From: JAKSSE01 sp045597645
GTDB lineage: Bacteria; Bacillota; Clostridia; Lachnospirales; Lachnospiraceae
DNA length: 32,016 nucleotides
Reading direction: 5' to 3'
Assembly: GCA_045597645.1 (NCBI GenBank)
Contig: JAZLKM010000041.1
Location: 1 to 32,016, forward strand
Notes under the pieces: model-generated
Databases searched by the model: none
The model's input: only the letters and a program-made list of their open reading frames with translations
Told to the model about the DNA's origin: nothing
Part shown: positions 23,365 to 30,761 of the stretch, one piece after another
How positions within the stretch are numbered: position 1 is the first letter of the stretch
How the letters are laid out: every line of letters begins with the position of its first letter
Program-made: the position numbers and the translations under genes

Positions 23365-24120
23365 TTATTCTGCAGAAATATACTTGTCAACAATTGCCTG
23401 AAGAGTGCCATCAGCCTTAAGCTCTTCAAGTGCTTTATTTACAGCTGCCAAAAGCTCGTCATTATCCTTGTTGATAGCTGCTGCATAATCCTCAACCACA
23501 TACTCAGTATCAAGTATCTTAAGTCCCTCGTTCGCAGCTACATAAGCCTTTGCCGGCTCGTTATCGATGATAACTGCATCAATTTTGCCTGACACGAGAG
23601 CCATAATTGCGTCGTTACCTTTATTGTACTCTTCTACGTTGTCTGCGCCAAAGTCATCACATGCATAGATATCGCCGGTGGTAGCAAGCTGAACACCAAT
23701 CTTTTTGCCACTGAGATCATCAACACTTGCAATGTCACTATTCTCAGGTACAACTACTACCTGAACACCCTGTGCATAGCTGTTGCTGAAGTTAACATTA
23801 TTCTTGCGCTCAGGAGTAACTGTCATTCCTGCAAGTGCCATATCAATCTTCTTTGCCTGAACAGCGGTAATGAGTGAATCAAACTCCATATCCTCAATCT
23901 CAAGTTCAAGACCAAGCTTATTAGCAACTGCAGCTGCAATGTCAGCATCAATACCAATGATATTGCCACCCTCATAATACTCGTACGGTGGGAAGTATGC
24001 GTTGGTACCCATGGTGAGCTTGCCTGCATTAACTGTCATTCCCTTAGAAGATGCTCCGCATCCTGCCATAAGTCCTAGGCACAGTGCCGCCAAAACCACT
24101 ACTGAAACTATCTTCTTCAT
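23365..24120 (-). CDS. Amino-acid ABC transporter, substrate-binding lipoprotein
   Basis: Surface-anchored receptor that captures the amino acid. The signal is MKKIVSVVVLAALCLGLMAGCG with Cys21 as lipid anchor. The mature type II binding domain (SBP_bac_3) shows LTMGTNAYFPPYEYYEGGNIIGIDADIAAAVANKLGLE and, past the hinge, LSGKKIGVQLATTGDIYA and DAVIIDNEPAKAYV. The R..AGM-type ligand contact is present as LAGMTVTPERK. It is 251 residues, normal for the family. The ligand is a polar amino acid, but which one cannot be read from sequence. AGAGGAG precedes the ATG; first gene of this operon. Confidence 0.96.
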   Translation of the reverse strand: MKKIVSVVVLAALCLGLMAGCGASSKGMTVNAGKLTMGTNAYFPPYEYYEGGNIIGIDADIAAAVANKLGLELEIEDMEFDSLITAVQAKKIDMALAGMTVTPERKNNVNFSNSYAQGVQVVVVPENSDIASVDDLSGKKIGVQLATTGDIYACDDFGADNVEEYNKGNDAIMALVSGKIDAVIIDNEPAKAYVAANEGLKILDTEYVVEDYAAAINKDNDELLAAVNKALEELKADGTLQAIVDKYISAE

Positions 24121-24138
24121 ATCAATCTCCTCTTATGT

Positions 24139-24172
24139 GTTAAAGCCGCAAGATACTTTCGTACCTTGCGGC
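24139..24172 (-). terminator. Hairpin after tsf, probable terminator
   Basis: A 12-pair stem (24145-24156 with 24161-24172, one G-U) capped by a GAAA tetraloop in the minus-strand RNA is followed by TTTAA. The stem is very stable but the T tract is short. It separates rpsB-tsf from the transporter genes. Confidence 0.6.
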
Positions 24173-24197
24173 AAAATCAACATTATTCGCTTACAAA

Positions 24198-25301
24198 TTA
24201 AGCATTCATCTGAGCTGCAACTTCAGCTGCGAAGTCTTCCTTCTTCTTCTCGATACCCTCTCCGGTCTCGAAGCGAACGAATGAAGCAATCTTAAGAGTA
24301 GCACCAATCTTCTTAGATACTTCCTCAAGATACTTAGCTACAGTCTGCTTACCATCTTCAGCCTTAACATATACCTGATCCATAAGGCAGATTTCCTTCA
24401 TCTCCTTTGAGAGACGGCCATCTACAAGACCTGCGAAAATCTTATCTGCTGAGATGTTCTCCTTGTCAGCCATTGCAAGCTCTGCAAGTGCCTGCTTAGC
24501 TTCGTTGGTAAGGAAGTTGAAGAGGAACTTATTGTTCTTCTGCTCTTCGTAAGTAGCAACATCCTCGTCTGACCACTTCTTGTCAGCCATTGCCTTCTCA
24601 ATAAGCTTGTTAAGGATTGGCTTTGGCAAGGTAGCTGGATCGTTAAGTGCGCTGTCAACAGTAATCTCCTTACGCTTAGCAACCTCAGCCTCAGAGATAT
24701 CGTCTCTGCTGATGTAAGTAGGATTCATAGCTGCGATCTGCATTGCAAGGTTAGTGCATGCTTCCTTAGCATCATCTGATGCATTGTCACACTCTGACTC
24801 AACGATAACGCCGATACGTCCACCGCCGTGGGTGTAGCTTACTACGAAGCCCTTCTTTGCCTCTACAACCTTAAATCTGCGGATAGAAAGCTTCTCTCCG
24901 ATTACTGCGATCATCTCAGTAAGTGAATCGTTAACAGTCTTTGAAGCATCCTCAACGTATGCCTCTGCCATGAAAGCATCAATATCTGCTGCTGAAGTGC
25001 TCATTGCCTGCTTAGCAATGCTCTCAACGTAGGTCTGGAACTTCTCGTTCTTTGCTACGAAGTCAGTCTCAGAGTTAACCTCTACTACAGCTGCCTTGTT
25101 GCCATCAACTACAACCTTGCAGATACCCTCTGCAGCGATACGAGCAGCCTTCTTCTCAGCCTTAACAGCTCCACTCTTGCGAAGGAACTCTACTGCTGCA
25201 TCCATATCTCCATCAGTCTCATTAAGAGCCTTCTTGCAATCCATCATACCTGCGCCAGTCATCTCACGCAGCTCTTTTACCATAGATGCGGTAATTGCCA
25301 T
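24198..25301 (-). CDS. tsf: Translation elongation factor Ts with an enlarged middle domain
   Basis: Guanine-nucleotide exchange factor that recycles EF-Tu. The N-terminal UBA-like domain (ASMVKELREMTGAGMMDCKKAL) and the EF-Tu-contacting TDFVAKN (residues 80-86) are intact, and the C-terminal core (VRFETGEGIEKKKEDFAAEV) is normal. At 367 residues it is about 70 longer than the E. coli and B. subtilis proteins. The surplus lies at about residues 214-282, between KRKEI and VDGRLSKEMKEICLMDQ, and is helical and charged (KKWSDEDVATYEEQKNNKFLF). It follows rpsB by 28 bases, as in most bacteria. GTGAGGAG lies upstream of the ATG. Confidence 0.97.
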   Translation of the reverse strand: MAITASMVKELREMTGAGMMDCKKALNETDGDMDAAVEFLRKSGAVKAEKKAARIAAEGICKVVVDGNKAAVVEVNSETDFVAKNEKFQTYVESIAKQAMSTSAADIDAFMAEAYVEDASKTVNDSLTEMIAVIGEKLSIRRFKVVEAKKGFVVSYTHGGGRIGVIVESECDNASDDAKEACTNLAMQIAAMNPTYISRDDISEAEVAKRKEITVDSALNDPATLPKPILNKLIEKAMADKKWSDEDVATYEEQKNNKFLFNFLTNEAKQALAELAMADKENISADKIFAGLVDGRLSKEMKEICLMDQVYVKAEDGKQTVAKYLEEVSKKIGATLKIASFVRFETGEGIEKKKEDFAAEVAAQMNA

Positions 25302-25329
25302 GATTTTATCTCCTCACTTTAGAAATGGC

Positions 25330-26055
25330 TTAGGCCTCAGCCTCAGCGTCCTTGTCAACTACTACGTTCTCCTCGCCCTGCTTTGCAGCGATTACAGCAT
25401 CAGCCATAGCAGAAACGATAAGCTTTACAGCACGGATAGCATCATCGTTACCCGGAACTACGAAATCAAGCTCCTCTGGATCACAGTTGGTATCGCTGAT
25501 ACCTACAAGAGTAATGCCAAGAGTCTGAGCCTCTGATACGCAGATGTGCTCCTTCTTAGGATCTACGATGAAGATAAGATCCGGAATACGGGTCATATTC
25601 TTGATACCGCCGATATTCTTCTCGAGCTTGTCCCACTCCTTCTGGATCTCAGCTACTTCCTTCTTAGGAAGTACATCAAAAGTTCCGTCCTGTGACATGG
25701 TCTCAATCTTCTTAAGACGCTCGATACGGCTCTGGATGGTCTTGAAGTTGGTAAGCATACCACCAAGCCATCTCTCATTTACATAGTACATTCCGCAGCG
25801 CTCTGCTTCTTCTCTAACAGCATCCTGTGCCTGCTTCTTGGTACCTACGAAAAGAACGGTACCACCCTGGCTTGCTACATCGAAAATTGCATTGTAAGCC
25901 TCGTCTACCTTACCAACGGTCTTCTGAAGATCGATGATGTGGATGCCGTTGCGCTCGGTGTAGATGTACGGAGCCATCTTAGGGTTCCAGCGGCGGGTCT
26001 GATGTCCAAAGTGAACACCTGCTTCAAGTAACTGCTTCATTGAAATAACACTCAT
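25330..26055 (-). CDS. rpsB: 30S ribosomal protein S2
   Basis: Small-subunit protein needed with S1 for initiation. The 241 residues open with VISMKQLLEAGVHFGHQTRRWNPKMAPYIYTERNGIHIIDLQKT and contain the C-terminal signature PDLIFIVDPKKEHICVSEAQTLGI. The acidic end (KDAEAEA) is common. First gene of rpsB-tsf, with a 78-base predicted leader containing a hairpin and possible pseudoknot at 26063-26118, suggestive of feedback by S2. The SD GGAGG lies about seven bases before the ATG. Confidence 0.98.
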   Translation of the reverse strand: MSVISMKQLLEAGVHFGHQTRRWNPKMAPYIYTERNGIHIIDLQKTVGKVDEAYNAIFDVASQGGTVLFVGTKKQAQDAVREEAERCGMYYVNERWLGGMLTNFKTIQSRIERLKKIETMSQDGTFDVLPKKEVAEIQKEWDKLEKNIGGIKNMTRIPDLIFIVDPKKEHICVSEAQTLGITLVGISDTNCDPEELDFVVPGNDDAIRAVKLIVSAMADAVIAAKQGEENVVVDKDAEAEA

Positions 26056-26062
26056 TTTTTAA

Positions 26063-26118
26063 CCTCCATCGGTTTAGCTTCCGCCCGAATACTTATCAAT
26101 CACCGATGTTTTCGGGCG
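26063..26118 (-). promoter_or_regulatory. Structured rpsB leader, possible S2 autoregulatory pseudoknot
   Basis: In the minus-strand RNA, CGCCCGAA (26111-26118) pairs with TTCGGGCG (26082-26089) around a 21-base loop. Within that loop CATCGGT (26102-26108) is exactly complementary to ACCGATG (26067-26073), which ends on the first base of the GGAGG Shine-Dalgarno (26063-26067). Both together form an H-type pseudoknot abutting the ribosome site. Ribosomal-protein leaders commonly use such control; whether this one is a described class I cannot tell. Confidence 0.55.
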
Positions 26119-26139
26119 TGTTTATTGTGCAACTCACCA

Positions 26140-26168
26140 AAAATATCACAAAACCCCTGCAAATGCAA
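26140..26168 (-). promoter_or_regulatory. Candidate rpsB promoter, -35 inside the upstream terminator
   Basis: On the minus strand TTGCAT (26163-26168), 17 bases, and TATTTT (26140-26145) with a TG extended -10. The -35 sits in the loop of the terminator of the preceding gene. The predicted start near 26133 gives a leader of about 78 bases. Confidence 0.55.
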
Positions 26169-26176
26169 GGGTTTTG
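26149..26176 (-). terminator. Terminator after the two-receiver gene, bidirectional-looking
   Basis: CAAAACCC (26149-26156) pairs with GGGTTTTG (26169-26176); the 12-base loop can pair further through TGC/GCA. The A/T flanks of the stem serve as the T tract in either direction. It ends the kinase/receiver operon 87 bases after its last stop; the spacer 26177-26263 holds nothing else visible. Confidence 0.75.
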
Positions 26177-26263
26177 TTGATTTAAATATATGTATTTATT
26201 TAATGTTATTCGCAATCCGCTTAGCTACATGCTCATAAACAATTGCCGCTTGGCAGCCATTCA

Positions 26264-27019
26264 TTATATTTTTCTCTGCTTTGCAAAAAAATCATCCACA
26301 GCCTCGATAATTTTAGCTGGTGGCATAGTTTTAAGCAGGTATCCATTAGGCTTAAGCGCCATAACCTTCAATATGGACTCCTTATCATCCTTGCTTGTGA
26401 GGAATATAACCGGAATGTTGGAAAAATCCATCTCCGACCTTATCATCTCAAGCACCTGACTTCCGTCAATAACAGGCATCTCATAATCCAGAAGAATAAG
26501 GTCAGGCTTATTGTTGGCCAGATACTTAATAGCCATAGTCCCTGAGTTGGCCAGCGCTATCTGGTAGCGATCCTCCAGCCACGCCTTAACATTTCTCAGC
26601 ATTGCTCCTGAATCATCCACCACGAGAATATGCTTTTTTCCGTCTGATGTATGCGTTACAAAGTATTCCTGTAAATCACTTACCACGTCTGGCACGCTTA
26701 TTGGATGCTGAAACTTCTTTTTAAGCAGCCCATCAGGAATGAGAGCCTCCATTTTCAATGCATCATCACCATCACCGGCTATAAACACTGGAACGTCCTT
26801 GTCTGCCGCAATATCTCTTAAATATACTAATGCAGACTGTTTCTTCAAAAGTTCCTCGTCTACATATATAAATATTCCACTAGGTCTTTCCTTCTCCTGG
26901 CTAATCGAATTGGTATCAGCCCGAAGAACTGTCGCCTTCATGCCCTGACCTTCCAGCTTAGTCTTAAGAGAAGAAACTATAAATCCCTGTGCTTCTGAAA
27001 CTAACCAAAATGAAATCAT
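26264..27019 (-). CDS. Two-receiver response regulator without DNA-binding domain
   Basis: 251 residues with two receiver-like halves. Residues 129-251 are a normal REC domain: HILVVDDSG with Asp135-Asp136, phosphoacceptor Asp178 in LILLDYEMPVIDG, IFLTSKDD and the conserved lysine in GYLLKTMPP. Residues 1-120 have the same alpha/beta pattern (FWLVSEAQ, GIFIYVDEE, VPVFIAGDGDD, LKKKFQHP) but lack the acidic pair, so this is probably a pseudo-receiver. There is no output domain; signalling must be by protein contact. It starts 8 bases after the hybrid kinase and is presumably its partner. Soluble, cytoplasmic. Confidence 0.88.
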   Translation of the reverse strand: MISFWLVSEAQGFIVSSLKTKLEGQGMKATVLRADTNSISQEKERPSGIFIYVDEELLKKQSALVYLRDIAADKDVPVFIAGDGDDALKMEALIPDGLLKKKFQHPISVPDVVSDLQEYFVTHTSDGKKHILVVDDSGAMLRNVKAWLEDRYQIALANSGTMAIKYLANNKPDLILLDYEMPVIDGSQVLEMIRSEMDFSNIPVIFLTSKDDKESILKVMALKPNGYLLKTMPPAKIIEAVDDFFAKQRKI

Positions 27020-27027
27020 TATCTCAC

Positions 27028-29856
27028 CTAACTATTTAACGCCTCTATCATCTTGTCACATGTGGCAATAACATCCTCCATAGCAAGATCTGCCACATAA
27101 GCCCTTAGCTCGTTCATTAACGCCATGCAGTTACTCGGTATGCTGTAATCTTCAAGTTCCTTCATAGCCGCATCACTGCCATCCGTGTCAAAGCAGTCCA
27201 TGCAATCTCTGATTCTACTTATTATAGAGATAAGCTCTGGCGCATCCGCCTGCTTTCCCTCCCCTTGAGCAGCGTACGGTTCAAGTACTGTCTTATAGCC
27301 ATTTAGGTGCTCAAGCACTCCTGGAGTCTTGGCCAACAGCAACGCCTTATCCCCTGCATTTCCTGCCTGCTCCAGCTCATAAAATTCCTCACTTAATTCC
27401 AATGCACCTATCATGCGAGCAGTATTTTTAAGAGCATGTACTTCTACAGTATAGTCACGTATCATATCATCTGCAAGGCACTTTTGTATTTTCTGACTCT
27501 TCATATCCATAAGCTTGTAGAAATCGCCAAGCAGACTTATAAACAGATCCTTCGAACCGGATGCAGCCACTCCCGCCGCCACATTAAGGCCCTCAATAAC
27601 CGGAAGCTCCTCCTCTTCCTTTTCATTTACCGCAGCAATCTCAGCATCAGACAGTAGCCTTACTCGTCCCTCTGGCAGCCACTTTTTTAGCTTTGCACAT
27701 ATCTCCTTCATCTCAATTGGCTTTGAGATAAAATCATTCATACCAGCACTTGCAAACTCATTTCTCGCACTTGCAATAACATTGGCAGTAAGCGCCAGTA
27801 CCGGAACATTTTTGCAATAATCATCATTAAGCGCCCTAAGCTTTTGCGTAGCCTCGCAGCCATCCATTATGGGCATCATGTGATCCATAAGCACCAGGTC
27901 ATAGTTCCTGTTACTGCTAATCATCTCCAGTGCTTCTTTTCCATTAGAAGCCGTCTCTATCTGCATATGAATGGGCTCCAACAGACCGAGCGCAACCTTG
28001 ATATTCATTTCATTGTCATCTACCAAAAGTATCTGCGCATCCGGTGCCTCAAAGTCAATTACTTCCTCTTGTATAATCGTATATGCATCATCTATGCTGC
28101 CAGCTTTCTCTTCTGAGCGAACTTTCTGGTGAATTGTAAAATAGAACGTAGAGCCTTCACCATACACTGAGCTCACGCCAATGCTGCCGCCCATAAGCTC
28201 AGCCAGCTGCTTTGAGATTGAAAGTCCTAGACCTGTACCCTCTTTGCTGTGGTTTTTAGTGGTATCCACCTGAGCGAATGCTGCAAAAAGTCTGCCCAGG
28301 TCTTCCTCCTTTATACCCATACCAGTGTCGGTAACCGCAAAATAAAGCTCTATGTCATCATCCACCACTGACCTAACTTCAGTTGTAATGGTTATTGTGC
28401 CACTGTCAGTAAACTTGGTTGCATTATTTCCGAGATTAATAAGAATCTGTCTTACTCGCAAATTGTCTCCATACAGCTTAGCAGGAAGCTCACTGTCAAT
28501 GTCGAACTTTAGCTCAATCGGCTTATCTCCAATACGATTTAACAGTATCATCCTAATGTCATTGAACATAGACATCGGCTCATAATCCTGATTCACAATT
28601 TCCATCTTACCAGCATCGATTTTAGAGAAATCCAGAATGTCATTTACCAATGACAGCAAAGCCTTACCGGAATTCTTGATGTTGTAGAGGTATCCCTTTT
28701 GCTCGCTGGTCAGGTCAGTTCTAAGAATAATATCTGTCATACCCACAATAGCATTCATTGGGGTACGAATCTCGTGAGACATGTTGGACATAAATGCAGA
28801 CCGCGCCTCCACAGCTGCATTTGCCTTATCTCTTTGATACTCAACCTCCTCCAAAAGAAGCTGCCTATCGGTGATGTCCCTAAGCACAAGGCAATGACCC
28901 ATGACCTCTGAGTCGTGTCTCATCTCAGAAACCTGGCGATCATAGTACTTCCCATCGATACATACGACTGCCTCTTCGGTATCAAACAGTTCCCTGACGA
29001 AATCAGGAACGTAGCTATACAGTCTGCATTTTTGAATCAGCGGAAAAAGCTTCTTGGCCTCGTCGTTGGCATCGATGTATTTGTACCTGGTGTCTACCGT
29101 GATAATCACATTTTTGGATTGAGCAAGAGCCCACTTTCTACTCTCCTCAGCAATATTATAGAATTCGCCCTTGGCCACGCTCTTTATAATGTACATAATG
29201 GCTATTGACCCAAGAATCGGAGCAGGATCATATGACCATTTGATAGCCATTTGGAAAATCAAAGTGGCACTCACCACTGACTCCGCGATCAAAAGCTTTA
29301 TATAGGACTGTCGGACACTTTTTACCGAGGATCTGATGCACTGAAATGCTGTCATCATAATCAGCAATATGGTAAGAAGACAGATAGCATTGTTTCTAAC
29401 CAATGTGAAAACACCCATCGTCGCTGTCATATAATTGATGGACGTGCTAGAACCGGTCTCTATCCTAAAGTCATGGAACATCGCACCGGCAAAGCGGCTT
29501 GTCATAAGCATTGTGGTGCCTATAAGCTCCACCAATCCCCAGATTATAAAAGGCACCGGATGAATTCTTAGCTTCAAATATTTAAGCACAAACAGTGTGA
29601 AGAAAAAATAAAACAGTGCATTTGATATATACTGCATTCTAAGATTTGAAAAAGCTGCGCTTACATCCACAGCGTCCATCATAAGCAGATAGCATACGTT
29701 CATGAAGAGGCATGCTATATCGGCCATTAGAAGAAAAATCATGGACTCGCCATGATCTTTTTTCTTAAGTAATGCAAATATTCCATACACCGGCAGTAAA
29801 GTACCGACCACCTGCACCAGTCTAGATGCGATGGCATGTATCATCATAGGATTCAT
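27028..29856 (-). CDS. Hybrid sensor histidine kinase: 7TM - PAS - HisKA - HATPase - REC - HPt
   Basis: Membrane-bound multi-step phosphorelay kinase of 942 residues. About seven hydrophobic segments fill residues 8-225, like the 7TM histidine-kinase sensor domain. A PAS-like region (about 245-330) follows. HisKA has FMSNMSHEIRTPMNAIVG with His361. HATPase has N box NLGNNATKF (474-482), DTGMGI and GTGLGLSI. The REC domain (608-727) has acceptor Asp658 in LVLMDHMMPIMDG. The C-terminal HPt (about 768-870) has His807 in EVHALKNTARMIGA. The complete relay chain ends in HPt, which can pass phosphate to the downstream receiver. Its ATG shares one base with the upstream gene's stop (TAATG). Confidence 0.95.
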   Translation of the reverse strand: MNPMMIHAIASRLVQVVGTLLPVYGIFALLKKKDHGESMIFLLMADIACLFMNVCYLLMMDAVDVSAAFSNLRMQYISNALFYFFFTLFVLKYLKLRIHPVPFIIWGLVELIGTTMLMTSRFAGAMFHDFRIETGSSTSINYMTATMGVFTLVRNNAICLLTILLIMMTAFQCIRSSVKSVRQSYIKLLIAESVVSATLIFQMAIKWSYDPAPILGSIAIMYIIKSVAKGEFYNIAEESRKWALAQSKNVIITVDTRYKYIDANDEAKKLFPLIQKCRLYSYVPDFVRELFDTEEAVVCIDGKYYDRQVSEMRHDSEVMGHCLVLRDITDRQLLLEEVEYQRDKANAAVEARSAFMSNMSHEIRTPMNAIVGMTDIILRTDLTSEQKGYLYNIKNSGKALLSLVNDILDFSKIDAGKMEIVNQDYEPMSMFNDIRMILLNRIGDKPIELKFDIDSELPAKLYGDNLRVRQILINLGNNATKFTDSGTITITTEVRSVVDDDIELYFAVTDTGMGIKEEDLGRLFAAFAQVDTTKNHSKEGTGLGLSISKQLAELMGGSIGVSSVYGEGSTFYFTIHQKVRSEEKAGSIDDAYTIIQEEVIDFEAPDAQILLVDDNEMNIKVALGLLEPIHMQIETASNGKEALEMISSNRNYDLVLMDHMMPIMDGCEATQKLRALNDDYCKNVPVLALTANVIASARNEFASAGMNDFISKPIEMKEICAKLKKWLPEGRVRLLSDAEIAAVNEKEEEELPVIEGLNVAAGVAASGSKDLFISLLGDFYKLMDMKSQKIQKCLADDMIRDYTVEVHALKNTARMIGALELSEEFYELEQAGNAGDKALLLAKTPGVLEHLNGYKTVLEPYAAQGEGKQADAPELISIISRIRDCMDCFDTDGSDAAMKELEDYSIPSNCMALMNELRAYVADLAMEDVIATCDKMIEALNS

Positions 29857-30248
29857 TAACGAATAGCGACCTTTCTAATATATTTCTCTTTGCCTTTGCG
29901 CAGCTGAGCTGAGAACCAGAACCAAGTACCCAGCAGCAACGCCAAAAATGCATAATTTACAATCCTAAGCGGAATCGTATCAACCTTCGAAAAAGCCAAA
30001 TCCAAAGTAAGATTGACCGTGCCAAAAAGAAAACATACCACTCCAAAAGTAAGTACTCTCGGAAGCAAAAACTTAACGAACCCCACCATGTCGGAGCATT
30101 CTTTCAGCTCCTCCTGCGGTACAAAAAATACAGGAACCTTTTTCTTTGAATTCATATTTATTCCATGGCCAATTATCACTCCGCCAATAATTATCATCAA
30201 TGCATCAAAAATGAGCATGAAAATACCGCTATTCAAATGACTATACAT
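29856..30248 (-). CDS. Small membrane protein, function unknown, coupled to the hybrid kinase
   Basis: 130 residues with three or four hydrophobic segments: about 8-28, 58-80 and 92-112, with a positively charged C-terminus (LRKGKEKYIRKVAIR). I do not recognise the family. It is the first gene of the kinase operon, with GGAGGT about ten bases before the ATG, and its stop overlaps the kinase start as TAATG. The overlap implies fixed stoichiometry, so a role as an accessory or sensor partner of the kinase is a reasonable inference only. Confidence 0.75.
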   Translation of the reverse strand: MYSHLNSGIFMLIFDALMIIIGGVIIGHGINMNSKKKVPVFFVPQEELKECSDMVGFVKFLLPRVLTFGVVCFLFGTVNLTLDLAFSKVDTIPLRIVNYAFLALLLGTWFWFSAQLRKGKEKYIRKVAIR

Positions 30249-30268
30249 ATTAAAAATAACCTCCGTTT

Positions 30269-30293
30269 CATTTGTGTTATTGTATCACAAATG
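30269..30293. promoter_or_regulatory. Inverted repeat framing the -10 of the kinase operon
   Basis: CATTTGTG (30269-30276) and CACAAATG (30286-30293) are perfect 8-base arms around a nine-base spacer. The spacer holds TACAAT on the minus strand (30279-30284), a good -10 for the membrane protein/kinase operon. A protein bound here would cover that promoter. No recognised regulator fits; the core TTGTG-N9-CACAA is one base longer than a Rex site. Confidence 0.45.
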
Positions 30294-30316
30294 CTCAATA
30301 TTAGCACAAAAATACA

Positions 30317-30345
30317 TTGAAACTTCACATATTTTACTGTAAAAT
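30317..30345 (+). promoter_or_regulatory. Promoter of the cheY-cheX pair
   Basis: TTGAAA (30317-30322), exactly 17 bases and TAAAAT (30340-30345) on the plus strand, about 35 bases before the cheY ATG. It is back to back with the kinase-operon promoter. Confidence 0.65.
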
Positions 30346-30379
30346 TGTAAACAATATTATTATCCATAAGGAGCGCATA

Positions 30380-30757
30380 ATGAGTTTACAAAACAAAACC
30401 GTTTTAATATGTGATGATTCTATACTCGTACGTAAGCAATTAAAGGATATCATCAGTGGATGTGGCATTTCACACATCATCGAAGCAGCTGATGGCGGTC
30501 AGGCCGTTGCTCTATACAAGGAGCACAAGCCAGATCTTGCATTTTTGGATATCATAATGCCTATCAAAGACGGCAGTACTGCTACTGCTGAGATTGTGGA
30601 ATACGATCCAAATGCTACTATCGTCATCGTTTCATCAATCGGAACACAGGGGCTATTGAAAGCAACTGTTGAGGCTGGTGCCAAGGACTTCGTTCAGAAG
30701 CCATTCACCGTATCTCAGATTCAGAAAGTTATTAGTTCAAGACTCGAGGAGAACTAG
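30380..30757 (+). CDS. Stand-alone CheY-like response regulator
   Basis: Single receiver domain of 125 residues. The acidic pair is Asp12-Asp13 (LICDDSILVRKQL), the phosphoacceptor Asp57 (LAFLDIIMPIKDG), the switch Ser85/Ser86 (VIVSSIG) and the conserved Lys107 in FVQKPF. Serine in place of threonine and the IGTQ that follows are typical of the CheY branch in Firmicutes. The start is ATG 30380, behind AAGGAGCG; the longer frame upstream of it begins with TTG inside the promoter and is not credible. It is four bases from the CheX-like gene. Phosphate could come from the divergent HPt or from a chemotaxis kinase elsewhere. Confidence 0.92.
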   Translation: MSLQNKTVLICDDSILVRKQLKDIISGCGISHIIEAADGGQAVALYKEHKPDLAFLDIIMPIKDGSTATAEIVEYDPNATIVIVSSIGTQGLLKATVEAGAKDFVQKPFTVSQIQKVISSRLEEN

Positions 30758-30761
30758 ATAT

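Noticed and set aside
30317..30379. An in-frame 5' extension of cheY starting at TTG 30317.
   Set aside because: It overlaps a well-formed promoter, has no ribosome binding site, and the ATG at 30380 has AAGGAGCG and matches the family's N-terminus.
30669..30761. An in-frame 5' extension of the CheX-like gene into cheY.
   Set aside because: The extension reads through the 3' end of cheY in another frame; the ATG at 30762 has a ribosome binding site and begins the conserved helical repeat.
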